From JANNWF01 sp038205755 (lineage in GTDB: Bacteria; Pseudomonadota; Gammaproteobacteria; Xanthomonadales; Xanthomonadaceae): a stretch of DNA of 6,488 bases. The notes below the pieces were generated by a model. That model was not told where the DNA came from, made no database searches, and was given only the letters and a program-made list of their open reading frames with translations. Where the stretch lies: the NCBI GenBank assembly GCA_038205755.1, contig JBBRBN010000124.1, positions 1-6,488 on the forward strand. Direction: 5' to 3'. Below are positions 1-6,232 of this stretch, in pieces (within the stretch, counting starts at the first letter, position 1; the number at the start of each line of letters is the position of its first letter). The translations under genes and the position numbers were made by a program.

Positions 1-1051
1 CGTGGTCGTCTTCGAACTCAAGCACGCTGGAGGTGATCGCGGCCACCGGGTCGCCGCCGTCGCACAGCGCCACGCTGATCATGCCTTCGGTCGCGAGCAG
101 GCCCTTGCCTTGCACCTGCACTGCCGGAAACTCGCGCGCCAGCTGTTGCGCCCACGGACCCGCGCTGGCATCGGCCCAACACGAGATCAACGCAAGCTGT
201 GGCCAGATCGCAGACCAGTCGGGATGCGCCGCAGACAGCGCCGTGGTGAGTAGTCGCGCACGGACGGGATCGGCAGCTGGCGCAGGCAATGAAGCGTGCA
301 GCTCGGCTGGAATCGCAGCTGCCCAGCGTCCGTCAGCAATCGCCTGCGTCAGCTCGGCACGGCGCAGCACCGCATGCCGACACAGCTCCAGCCAGAACGT
401 CGGGCTCCACACTGAAACCAGCGACAGGCTGGCGTCGCACAGCAGGATCTGCAGCGTCAGTAAGCGCCAATCATTGATCGCCGGGATGGACGCCACCGCC
501 GGTGGCACCGCCAGCACCGAGGCCAGCGCCGCTGCCGCCGCACCGAAGTACGCCGCATCGTTGTCCAGCCCGATCCGCACGCCGCTGCCGGTCGCATCGG
601 GCGCGCGTGCGGCCGGACTGATCGACCAGTAGCTGCTGCCGGCAGTCACCACCGGCCGCGCCGTGCACAGATCGTCGATCCACGCATACAGACCGTTCTG
701 CAGCGCGGCTAACCCGCTCGCGGTCAGCGGGATCAGGCGCGCAGCGCCGGTGCTGCCGCCGGTGTATTCAAACGCAAGCAGCGGCTCGTCGACCAGTCGC
801 CGCTTATCACCCGCAGCCATCGCCGCAATGTCGGCTGCGTGCTGCTGCGGGTCGCGCAGCGGCACCTCGCGCTGGAATGCAGCCAGCCCATCGATGCGCG
901 CAAAGCCGTGGCGGCGGCCGAAGTCGCTGCCGGCATGGCGCGCCGTGATCGAGGCCAGCAGTGCTTCCTGCGCAGCACGCGGCGCCGCTGCCGCGGCGGC
1001 AAAACGCGCCCGCGCACCGCTCATGTGCGCGGCAACCTCAGTCCAGCCCAT
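1..1051 (-). CDS. GH3-family acyl-adenylating enzyme (N-terminal ~350 residues; cut by the left edge)
   Basis: GH3-family proteins (the auxin-responsive GH3/JAR1 type) activate a carboxylic acid with ATP as acyl-AMP and often join it to an amino acid. The frame is open from 1051 to the left edge (350 codons, no stop). Visible are an N-terminal helical part with F-G-R-R-H-G-F at about 44-50 and a V-P-L-R segment at 63-66, typical of GH3 N-termini. The nucleotide-binding loop T-G-G-S-T-G lies at 97-102, followed by I-P-L-T. There is an S-S-Y-W-S-I-S-P segment at about 139-146 and a second adenylate-site motif, L-A-T-E-G, at 319-323. The family is usually 500-600 residues, so the C-terminal domain lies outside the window. 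ATG at 1051 overlaps the upstream acyltransferase gene by 14 bases. ATG at 1024 is an alternative start 13 bases after that gene's stop; neither has a convincing ribosome binding site. Last known gene of the leftward operon. The family is clear; the acid and acceptor are not known. Confidence 0.85.
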   Translation of the reverse strand, partial: MGWTEVAAHMSGARARFAAAAAAPRAAQEALLASITARHAGSDFGRRHGFARIDGLAAFQREVPLRDPQQHAADIAAMAAGDKRRLVDEPLLAFEYTGGSTGAARLIPLTASGLAALQNGLYAWIDDLCTARPVVTAGSSYWSISPAARAPDATGSGVRIGLDNDAAYFGAAAAALASVLAVPPAVASIPAINDWRLLTLQILLCDASLSLVSVWSPTFWLELCRHAVLRRAELTQAIADGRWAAAIPAELHASLPAPAADPVRARLLTTALSAAHPDWSAIWPQLALISCWADASAGPWAQQLAREFPAVQVQGKGLLATEGMISVALCDGGDPVAAITSSVLEFEDDH

Positions 1052-1781
1052 CGCGCATGCCCTGCTCAAAACCAGACCTCACGGCTGCCCGCAAGTTGTC
1101 GACACACAGCCGGGTCAGGCAGACCAGCTCATCGCCGTTCCGATAGCCCGGATTGCGAGCGAGGAAGAACGCACCCTCGGGTCGCGCGGCCACGTGTGCC
1201 GGAACGTCGGCGATATCCGTCTTGAGATGCCCGTGCGATTGTGGAAAGCGGATCACGCCGAGCGCTGAGTCGTAAGCGGCGCCAAAACGCGCGCTGGCGA
1301 ACTGTTCGGCCAAGGCGCGCAATTGCGGGTCCTCGCGCCGGTGATGTGGAAAGTACTGTTGCGAGAACAGTCCCAGATAGCGATAAGTGCGGTGACCCTT
1401 CGAGATCAGCAGCCAATACAGCGGAAGCTCCGGCCAGGCGGCGTGCAGCGCACCCGCGAGGCGCGCGAAGCTGCGGCTGAGCGTCTGGTCGCCCCACCAT
1501 TCGCGGTCGATGATGGTGTCGCCGGAAAACAGTACCAGCGCCGGCCCGCTGACGGTGTCGTAGCGATCAACCGCGACGGTTGAGAATCCGGCCAGCCCAT
1601 GCGGCGAGTCGAGCACGATCACATAGTGCTTGTTCGAAAGATCGTGTTCGAAGCGCGCGCGCTCGCAGGCATCGTAGTACTGCGCATGCAGCGCAAACAT
1701 CGCATCGATCAGCGCGCCATCGAGCGCATCGACGGCGACGATCCGCGACTGCAATCGGGGTGCAATTTCAGATGCGCTCAA
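1038..1781 (-). CDS. GNAT-like acyltransferase, function unknown
   Basis: A 247-residue soluble protein with the look of the GNAT acyltransferase fold. A strand with G-L-A-G-F-S-T at 62-68 follows a V-I-V-L strand. The segment L-F-S-G-D-T-I-I-D at 84-92 is followed by a helix (W-W-G-D-Q-T-L-S-R at 95-103). A hydrophobic strand L-Y-W-L-L-I-S-K-G at 121-129 then leads into R-T-Y-R-Y-L. I cannot see a standard acetyl-CoA loop (Q/R-x-x-G-x-G/A), so the donor could be acyl-CoA, acyl-ACP or an acyl-adenylate. The proposed start is TTG at 1781, which forms a TTGA overlap with the stop of the Rieske gene. A TTG nine codons on, or Met28, are fallback starts, but the first would leave a gap and the second would remove the conserved-looking N-terminus. 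It lies between the Rieske oxygenase and the GH3 enzyme, so it may transfer the acyl group that GH3 activates. The gene is near certain; the family assignment is moderate. Confidence 0.6.
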   Translation of the reverse strand: MSASEIAPRLQSRIVAVDALDGALIDAMFALHAQYYDACERARFEHDLSNKHYVIVLDSPHGLAGFSTVAVDRYDTVSGPALVLFSGDTIIDREWWGDQTLSRSFARLAGALHAAWPELPLYWLLISKGHRTYRYLGLFSQQYFPHHRREDPQLRALAEQFASARFGAAYDSALGVIRFPQSHGHLKTDIADVPAHVAARPEGAFFLARNPGYRNGDELVCLTRLCVDNLRAAVRSGFEQGMRDGLD

Positions 1782-2824
1782 AGCACCAGACTCACTTCCC
1801 TGCACTCGCCCGCCGGCGGTGGCGACCGCCGCTCGGCCAGCGCGCGGCGCCAACTGCGGATCGCGGGTGCCAGCAGATCGGCACGCGTGCTTTGGATGTG
1901 CCGCGGCGCAAAGCGACGCTGGTTGCCGGCAACCCGATCCAGCATGCGCACGTCCTGGCGGATGATCCAGCGCGACAGCGGTTCGAACGCCAGTCGCACC
2001 AGCGGTCCCCACAGCGGAAAACGAAATGACATCACGGTGAACACCTCGACGCCACCGTCGACCAGCGGACAACAGGTCGAGGTGATGTTGTAGGCGCGAC
2101 CATCGGAAAACACGTAGTCGACGCGACTGGTAGCGGGCGCGATGAAGCGGTCGGTGTGGCGCATGCCGCTGGCAGGCGGTGCGAACAGCGCCCAGATCAC
2201 GCTGCGCTTACGCGGCACCTCGAAGTACTCGGCCACCGCGCCGTCGTCGAGCGTGGTGACGGTGGCGCGGACCGGCTTGCCGGTCGGTGAGCGGAACCAG
2301 CCGCGATGCACGAAGGTCGCGTGCGGGCAGTCCAGAAAATTCTCGAGGCACGCTTCCACACCGGCGCGAAAGCGGGTCTTCATGATGAAGCGGGTCCAAC
2401 CCGGCTCGCCGACCGTGGCGATGCGCGGCACGCTGCACGGCACGCCCACGCCGGGCCATACCCACAGCAGTCCGTCCTGTTCCTGCGCCGAATAGCTCAC
2501 TCCGCGCAGCTCATCCGACAGTAGCGCGTCGCGCCCCAGGGCGGGTACATGGGCAACCCGCCCGGCACTGTCATATTCCCAGCCGTGGTACGGACAGCGC
2601 AGCCTGCCCGCACACACCCGGCCTGCCGACAGCGGGGCATGCCGATGGGCGCAACGATCTTCCAGCACCGCCGCGCGACCCTGCGCGTCGCGAAACGCTA
2701 CCAGCGGCTGATCGAACAGCTGTAGGCCCAGCGGCCGGCGGGTCCCCAGATCGCTGCTGCGGCACACGGCATACCAGTGCTCGTTCAGCGCTGGCGAGGC
2801 GTTGTGCTCGGCAGCCAGGTTCAG
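1778..2824 (-). CDS. Rieske non-haem iron oxygenase, terminal oxygenase subunit
   Basis: Ring-hydroxylating or demethylase-type oxygenases of this family take electrons from a ferredoxin or reductase through a [2Fe-2S] Rieske centre to a mononuclear iron that activates O2. Numbered from the CTG start (348 residues), the Rieske motif is C58-x-H60 and C77-x-x-H80, within C-A-H-R-H-A-P-L and C-P-Y-H-G-W. The mononuclear iron site reads N162-x-x-D165-x-x-H168-x4-H173, and D291 in R-Q-D-V-R-M-L is the likely third ligand. The size suits single-component-type terminal oxygenases of the PobA/VanA/PaO kind. No ferredoxin or reductase gene is visible. Homology begins at about N-E-H-W-Y-A-V (14-20), which favours the start at CTG 2824, 4 bases overlapping the desaturase stop and preceded by AAGGTG. 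A GTG at 2902 (374 residues) is possible but has no Shine-Dalgarno and would overlap the desaturase by 82 bases. Its place beside a desaturase and acyl-activating genes suggests an acyl or lipid-like substrate, which is inference. Confidence 0.92.
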   Translation of the reverse strand: MNLAAEHNASPALNEHWYAVCRSSDLGTRRPLGLQLFDQPLVAFRDAQGRAAVLEDRCAHRHAPLSAGRVCAGRLRCPYHGWEYDSAGRVAHVPALGRDALLSDELRGVSYSAQEQDGLLWVWPGVGVPCSVPRIATVGEPGWTRFIMKTRFRAGVEACLENFLDCPHATFVHRGWFRSPTGKPVRATVTTLDDGAVAEYFEVPRKRSVIWALFAPPASGMRHTDRFIAPATSRVDYVFSDGRAYNITSTCCPLVDGGVEVFTVMSFRFPLWGPLVRLAFEPLSRWIIRQDVRMLDRVAGNQRRFAPRHIQSTRADLLAPAIRSWRRALAERRSPPPAGECREVSLVL

Positions 2825-3756
2825 AAGTACACCTTGGTCAATTGCGAGGGATCGGCGGGATAAGGTTCGGGAGGCCGGAATGCCTCCAGCCAGCGCCACC
2901 ACAGCGGCTGCGTTTCGCGCTGGTCAACCTGCGCATGCATCGACTGCCAGGGCGCATCCGGGCGACGATGGTGCTGCAGGTTGTAGTTGAAGTTCAGGAA
3001 CAGCCAGCGGATCGGCGTCGGCAGACGCAGGTTAAACGCGCCTTCGATGCGATCCAGCGGCGTGCGCAGATGGTAGATCCACTGCAGCGACGAATAGCTG
3101 AATGCGAAGGCTGCGTACATCAGCAGCAGGGTCTGCCACTGCCAGCCGAACAGCCAGCTGCATCCAATCCACCAGCACAGCGCCAGCACTGCCTCGCCAC
3201 GCAGCAGACTCCAGTCGCGCGCCGTGAACTGCGCGAACGCGCGGTTGTAGCCGTCCATCGACGCCCAGCGCACCGCCAGGCCCTTCACCCGCGAAAACGG
3301 CACCAGCGGCAAAATCAAAGTCGCCAGCAGACTGGCCAGCCAAATGCCGCCGAGCACTGCGAAATAGTAAAGCCCGACCTTGAGTGCAGGCCGCTCGCCG
3401 GGAAGGATGTATTCGGCCAGCTCCGCAGGTGAGCGGTTACGCTGGTGATGGCCCTCGTGATTGACCCGGATCAGGGTGAAGGAGCTGCCGAACAGCGTTG
3501 ATGCCCACGCGCCCATCGCCCAGTTCACCCGCGTTGATCGATGCCCATTGCGATGGAAACACTCGTGCATCATCGAGAACACGCCCTGCATGACGAGGCA
3601 GAACAGGATCAGGATCGCCAGTTTCCAAAACACGCCGAGCGGGGCATGCATCGCCTGGATCAAGCCGAACCAAACCAGCGTCTGTGCGGCGAGCACCGCG
3701 AGGTTGTGCCGATCCAGCCAGACTCGTTGGTGTGTGGGAACGCGTTCGCTGGCCAT
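2821..3756 (-). CDS. Membrane-bound fatty-acid desaturase-type di-iron enzyme
   Basis: Integral membrane di-iron desaturases and hydroxylases insert a double bond or hydroxyl into acyl chains with O2 and electrons from a redox partner. The 311-residue protein has hydrophobic segments at about 19-36, 40-62, 125-155 and 185-225. It carries three histidine clusters: H64-E-C-F-H68 with H72, H100-E-G-H103-H104, and N259-L-Q-H262-H263 followed by R-R-P-D-A-P-W. In the third cluster Asn replaces the first His of the usual HxxHH. An Asn near the iron site is also known in stearoyl-CoA desaturases, so activity is not excluded. ATG 3756 (M-A-S-E-R-V) is chosen because it gives a normal short cytosolic N-terminus and leaves the divergent spacer free; GAAG lies about 9 bases upstream of it. 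An ATG at 3792 would add 12 unremarkable residues. First gene of the leftward operon. Whether it desaturates or hydroxylates, and on which acyl chain, cannot be told. Confidence 0.92.
   Translation of the reverse strand: MASERVPTHQRVWLDRHNLAVLAAQTLVWFGLIQAMHAPLGVFWKLAILILFCLVMQGVFSMMHECFHRNGHRSTRVNWAMGAWASTLFGSSFTLIRVNHEGHHQRNRSPAELAEYILPGERPALKVGLYYFAVLGGIWLASLLATLILPLVPFSRVKGLAVRWASMDGYNRAFAQFTARDWSLLRGEAVLALCWWIGCSWLFGWQWQTLLLMYAAFAFSYSSLQWIYHLRTPLDRIEGAFNLRLPTPIRWLFLNFNYNLQHHRRPDAPWQSMHAQVDQRETQPLWWRWLEAFRPPEPYPADPSQLTKVYF
2830..2835 (-). promoter_or_regulatory. Shine-Dalgarno that supports a CTG start for the Rieske gene
   Basis: AAGGTG on the minus strand stands 5 bases before the CTG at 2824-2822, inside the last codons of the desaturase gene. 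It is a good match to the anti-Shine-Dalgarno sequence at normal spacing. No ATG, GTG or TTG in the Rieske frame lies near it, so it is the main argument for the CTG start. Confidence 0.5.
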
Positions 3757-3821
3757 CGTGGATTGCTTCGGCACTGTGTATGGTTGCAGCATCGATAGTA
3801 AGCAATCGCCGCCCGTCCCGC
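3757..3821. promoter_or_regulatory. Divergent intergenic control region with an 8-bp inverted repeat
   Basis: These 65 bases separate the desaturase start from the rightward hydrolase start and must hold the promoters of both operons unless transcription begins inside genes. GATTGCTT at 3761-3768 and AAGCAATC at 3800-3807 are exact inverted copies, 39 bases centre to centre, an arrangement that could bind a dimeric regulator. An ATCGAT palindrome lies at 3791-3796. On the minus strand TTGCTT (within the 3800-3807 arm) is 17 bases from CATACA, a poor but correctly spaced -35/-10 pair for the desaturase. I see no convincing promoter on the plus strand. Confidence 0.4.
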
Positions 3822-4682
3822 ATGCGTCCGCCGTCGACCGCCGATCCTTCCGCACGCCCCGCCGATCTCGCACTCCTCGAGCGCTATCGACAGGCACTTC
3901 GATATGCAGCGAGCGGCCCCCGGCCGACGTCCGCTACCGCCGACTGCACCCTGCTGATGGTGCGTGGACTGTTCGGCGGCTGGATACCGAACCATTTCCG
4001 CGCGCCGCTGCGGCACTTCAAGCATCTCGGCTGGCAGGTCGAGATCGGTCGCACGGCAGCGGCCGGTACGTTGGCGCACAACGCTGCAGCGCTGGGGGCG
4101 CAGATCGACCGGCTGATTGCCGCCGGGCGGCGCCCGATCTTTCTCGCCCACAGTAAAGGCGGACTGGAAGTCCTGCTGGCCCTCGCCTCTTCCCGCGCGC
4201 GCGCCGCCGCAACCGCTGGCGTGATCGGCGTGCAGGTGCCGCGCGGCGGGTCGCCCTATCTCGAACATCTGTTTCCTGGCGCGGACAGCAAAGTGCACCA
4301 GCATCCGCTGCGACTTTCCGAACGTCTCGAAGCTGCGTTGCTCACCGCGCTTGGCGCACGCACCGCCTGCATGGAGTTGAACACGCGCAATCTGCGTGGC
4401 GTCGGCGAACGCTTGGAAATCATCGTACGCACAGTACCGTCGCTGATGGTCGCCACTTCGGCGCAGCACATGAGCAACGTGCTCGAACTGCGCAGCAGGC
4501 ACATTGAGCAGGCGCACCCCGGCCAGGCGCATGACGGCGTGTTCCTCAGCGCTGACCAAGTCTGGAGCGGAACCCGCATGCTGACCTTGGATGGCATCGA
4601 TCACGCGCAACCATCGGTGGGTGGGCTCGGCTTTGCCCACCAGTATTTCTGGGCCGCCTTGCTTGCCACCCTGCTCGACTGA
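3822..4682 (+). CDS. Alpha/beta-hydrolase (lipase/esterase-like)
   Basis: A 286-residue serine hydrolase of the alpha/beta fold, expected to cleave or transfer an ester, thioester or amide acyl group. An early strand and oxyanion region reads L-M-V-R-G-L-F-G-G-W at 45-54. The nucleophile elbow is A109-H-S111-K-G-G, an A-x-S-x-G variant of G-x-S-x-G. The likely acid is D238 in H-D-G-V-F and the likely base is H261 in D-G-I-D-H-A-Q-P. I see no signal peptide or lipobox, so it is probably cytosolic. ATG 3822 keeps the inverted repeat in the spacer outside the gene; an in-frame ATG at 3780 would add 14 residues (M-V-A-A-S-I-V-S-N-R...). Neither start has a good Shine-Dalgarno. First gene of the rightward operon, 21 bases before the dioxygenase gene. 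It could release the finished acyl product, act as an editing thioesterase, or supply acyl chains from lipid. Confidence 0.85.
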   Translation: MRPPSTADPSARPADLALLERYRQALRYAASGPRPTSATADCTLLMVRGLFGGWIPNHFRAPLRHFKHLGWQVEIGRTAAAGTLAHNAAALGAQIDRLIAAGRRPIFLAHSKGGLEVLLALASSRARAAATAGVIGVQVPRGGSPYLEHLFPGADSKVHQHPLRLSERLEAALLTALGARTACMELNTRNLRGVGERLEIIVRTVPSLMVATSAQHMSNVLELRSRHIEQAHPGQAHDGVFLSADQVWSGTRMLTLDGIDHAQPSVGGLGFAHQYFWAALLATLLD

Positions 4683-4703
4683 AGACTCGCCCTGCTCACG
4701 CCA

Positions 4704-5438
4704 ATGGACCACCCGCAAGCCCCTATTCCACTGGCCTTTCGCCTGCTGCAGCGCTTCGAGCGCTATCTGGCCCGCCACTCGCCACTGGGCGACCCGGCGG
4801 TCTACGACTGCAAAGACTTCCAGTGGATACCCGCGCTGGAAGCGCGCTGGCCCGAGATCGCCGCCGAGTACCGTCAGCTGCTCGCCAGCGCTGAGCCAAT
4901 CCCGCCATTCCACGAGATCTCGCCCGAACAGCTGCCAATCACCAGCGACGCGCTGTGGCGCACCTTCGTGTTCCACGCCTACGGCAAAGCAGCCGAGCGC
5001 AACTGTGCGCTGTGCCCTCGCACCGCGCAGATCGTCGGCCAGATTCCGGGCATGCAGACCGCGATCTTCTCGATTCTTGAGCCCGGCAAGCAGCTGCCGT
5101 GGCACCGCGGTCCCTACAAGGGCTTGCTGCGGGTTCACCTGGCGCTCGAAGTGCCGCAGGATACCGAGCAATGCTGGATCGAGATCGACCGCTTCCGTCT
5201 GCACTGGCAGGAGGGCCGCGCACTGATCTTTGATGACACCTTCAGGCACCGCGCCGCAAACCTGGCAGCGAGCCGCCGCTGCGTGCTGTTTCTGGACGTG
5301 CTGCGACCGCTCGACCGGCGCACCGCGCGCATCAATCGTGCACTGATCGCCCTGCTCCGGCGCAGCCCGTTCGGCGCGCGCGCCTGGCATACGTTTCGCA
5401 GCTGGTATTCAAAACAAGGTATCGAATTCGATGCCTGA
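4704..5438 (+). CDS. Aspartyl/asparaginyl beta-hydroxylase-family dioxygenase (LpxO/OlsC-like)
   Basis: This Fe(II)/2-oxoglutarate dioxygenase family includes AspH and the bacterial lipid hydroxylases LpxO (lipid A acyl chain) and OlsC (ornithine-lipid acyl chain). The 244-residue protein has the family core. W-H134-R-G-P-Y-K-G-L-L-R143-V-H145-L gives the first iron ligand and 2-oxoglutarate-binding residues. F-D-D-T-F-R-H182 gives the second iron ligand, and R192-C-V-L-F-L-D gives a likely 2-oxoglutarate-binding Arg. As in AspH, only two His ligands are evident. There is no strong membrane anchor of the kind seen in LpxO, although the C-terminal tail (about 203-244) is basic. Start ATG 4704 is the first in frame after the hydrolase stop, with no clear Shine-Dalgarno. 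Its stop lies 8 bases inside the PAP2 gene, so the two are probably co-translated. In this lipid-flavoured locus an acyl-chain hydroxylase is more likely than a protein hydroxylase; that is inference. Confidence 0.87.
   Translation: MDHPQAPIPLAFRLLQRFERYLARHSPLGDPAVYDCKDFQWIPALEARWPEIAAEYRQLLASAEPIPPFHEISPEQLPITSDALWRTFVFHAYGKAAERNCALCPRTAQIVGQIPGMQTAIFSILEPGKQLPWHRGPYKGLLRVHLALEVPQDTEQCWIEIDRFRLHWQEGRALIFDDTFRHRAANLAASRRCVLFLDVLRPLDRRTARINRALIALLRRSPFGARAWHTFRSWYSKQGIEFDA
5416..5419 (+). promoter_or_regulatory. Shine-Dalgarno of the PAP2 gene
   Basis: AAGG 11 bases before ATG 5431, inside the last codons of the dioxygenase gene. It supports the overlapping start chosen for the PAP2 gene. 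Confidence 0.45.
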
Positions 5439-6102
5439 ACTGCCGCTGCCAAGGACCCAGGCGCAGACGTGGTGGGCCGGCGCGGCAGCCATTGTGGTCT
5501 GCGCTGTGCTTTACAGCGGCGCTTCGCTGCTCACCCGCGACCGGGCAGTGCTGATCCCCATGTTCGACTGGGAAGCCGCGATTCCCTTCTGGCCGCAAAC
5601 CGTCTGGATCTACCTCGTCCAATACCCCCTGCTGCTGATCGCATTCAGCGCCTGCCGCGACCCCGCCCGCTGCGGCCGCTTTCTGTATGCGGCGGTGATC
5701 GTGCAGGCCCTCGCCGCCATCATCTATCTGCTCTACCCGATTCAAATCCCGCGCCCCGCCCTGCCGCTCACAGGCGAACTCGACGCGATCACCGCAGCAC
5801 TGGCCAGCGCAGTTCGCAGCGTCGATGCACCCGTCAACTGCTTCCCCAGCCTGCACGTCACCAGCTGCCTGCTATCTTTGTGGTTGATCGCGCACGAGCG
5901 CGCGTGGTTCGTGTGTTGTTTCGCCATCGTTTCGGCGCTGTGCATCGCCAGCACCTTGACCTTCAAGCAGCACTACTTCATCGATCTACCGGCAGGCGCG
6001 CTGCTGGCGGCAGGTGGATGGTGGATGGCGGGGCGGCTAAGCCAGCGTCAACGTGCAGCGGCGACGGGTCCGCGCCACAGCGGCAAGCTCAGATCTGAAT
6101 GA
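5431..6102 (+). CDS. PAP2-superfamily membrane phosphatase or phosphotransferase
   Basis: Members of this superfamily remove phosphate from, or move phospho-head-groups between, lipids such as phosphatidate, prenyl diphosphates or ceramide. The 223-residue protein has hydrophobic segments at about 14-35, 56-74, 84-104, 142-154, 158-176 and 186-203. The catalytic motifs are Y-P-I-Q-I-P-R107-P, P139-S-L-H142 (within N-C-F-P-S-L-H-V) and S174-T-L-T-F-K-Q-H181-Y-F-I-D185. The last has S-T in place of the classical S-R. That form, with the N-C-F-P-S-L-H-V and Y-P-x-x-x-P-R-P segments, resembles the branch containing inositol-phosphorylceramide-synthase-like proteins more than plain phosphatidate phosphatases. 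The start overlaps the dioxygenase stop by 8 bases. Last gene of the rightward operon. It could dephosphorylate a lipid intermediate or attach a head group; the sequence does not decide. The C-terminal tail (about 204-223) is basic and probably cytosolic. Confidence 0.88.
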   Translation: MPELPLPRTQAQTWWAGAAAIVVCAVLYSGASLLTRDRAVLIPMFDWEAAIPFWPQTVWIYLVQYPLLLIAFSACRDPARCGRFLYAAVIVQALAAIIYLLYPIQIPRPALPLTGELDAITAALASAVRSVDAPVNCFPSLHVTSCLLSLWLIAHERAWFVCCFAIVSALCIASTLTFKQHYFIDLPAGALLAAGGWWMAGRLSQRQRAAATGPRHSGKLRSE

Positions 6103-6193
6103 CAATCGGGGCGCAGCCCTTCTCGAATGCCTCGTCAGCAAAATCTGTGGGCCAGCTTTGGCTCAGGAAGCCTGCCAAGAACGCGGAACGCGG
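6089..6193 (-). pseudogene. Possible 3'-exon tail of a gene interrupted by the group II intron
   Basis: Between the predicted intron 3' end and a TGA at 6091-6089 the minus strand has 34 open codons, ending F-A-D-E-A-F-E-K-G-C-A-P-I-V-I-Q-I. The composition is protein-like, and many third positions are G or C. If the intron sits inside a gene, this is the last exon of that gene, whose body would lie beyond the intron to the right. It overlaps the end of the PAP2 gene by 14 bases, tail to tail. A second minus frame from the same junction (A-F-R-V-L-G-R-L-P-E-P...) stops at 6135 and is an alternative. I do not recognise either tail. Without the 5' exon the frame and the gene cannot be established, and the stretch may be plain intergenic DNA. 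Confidence 0.3.
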
Positions 6194-6230
6194 GGAGAGT
6201 AGAGGGCAGCCTTTCGCCTGCCCTCCCTCG
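6194..6230 (-). ncRNA. Group II intron domain VI hairpin with bulged branch-point A
   Basis: GAGGGCAG (6225-6218 on the minus strand) pairs perfectly with CTGCCCTC (6209-6202) around an 8-base loop. Below it, GAGG at 6229-6226 pairs with T at 6201 and CTC at 6199-6197, leaving A 6200 unpaired. That A sits about 7 bases from the predicted 3' end, the usual place of the branch-point adenosine. Confidence 0.7.
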
Positions 6231-6232
6231 TC

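Noticed and set aside
33..632. 199-codon plus-strand frame at the left end
   Set aside because: It lies opposite the GH3 gene, whose minus frame carries clear family motifs. The plus product is low-complexity Ala/Ser/Arg-rich sequence.
2825..2902. GTG start for the Rieske gene that would add 26 residues
   Set aside because: It would sit well inside the desaturase gene, lacks a Shine-Dalgarno, and the added residues do not look like the start of a Rieske oxygenase. The CTG at 2824 with AAGGTG fits better, though this is not proven.
3660..5390. Very long open frame (576 codons) on the minus strand opposite the hydrolase and dioxygenase genes
   Set aside because: It is antisense to two genes with intact family motifs (A-H-S-K-G; H-R-G-P-Y and F-R-H), has no recognisable domain, and long antisense frames are common in GC-rich DNA.
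6103..6193. Rho-independent terminator after the PAP2 gene
   Set aside because: No strong GC hairpin followed by a T-run on the plus strand. The strong hairpin at 6202-6225 belongs to intron domain VI and lacks a T-run.
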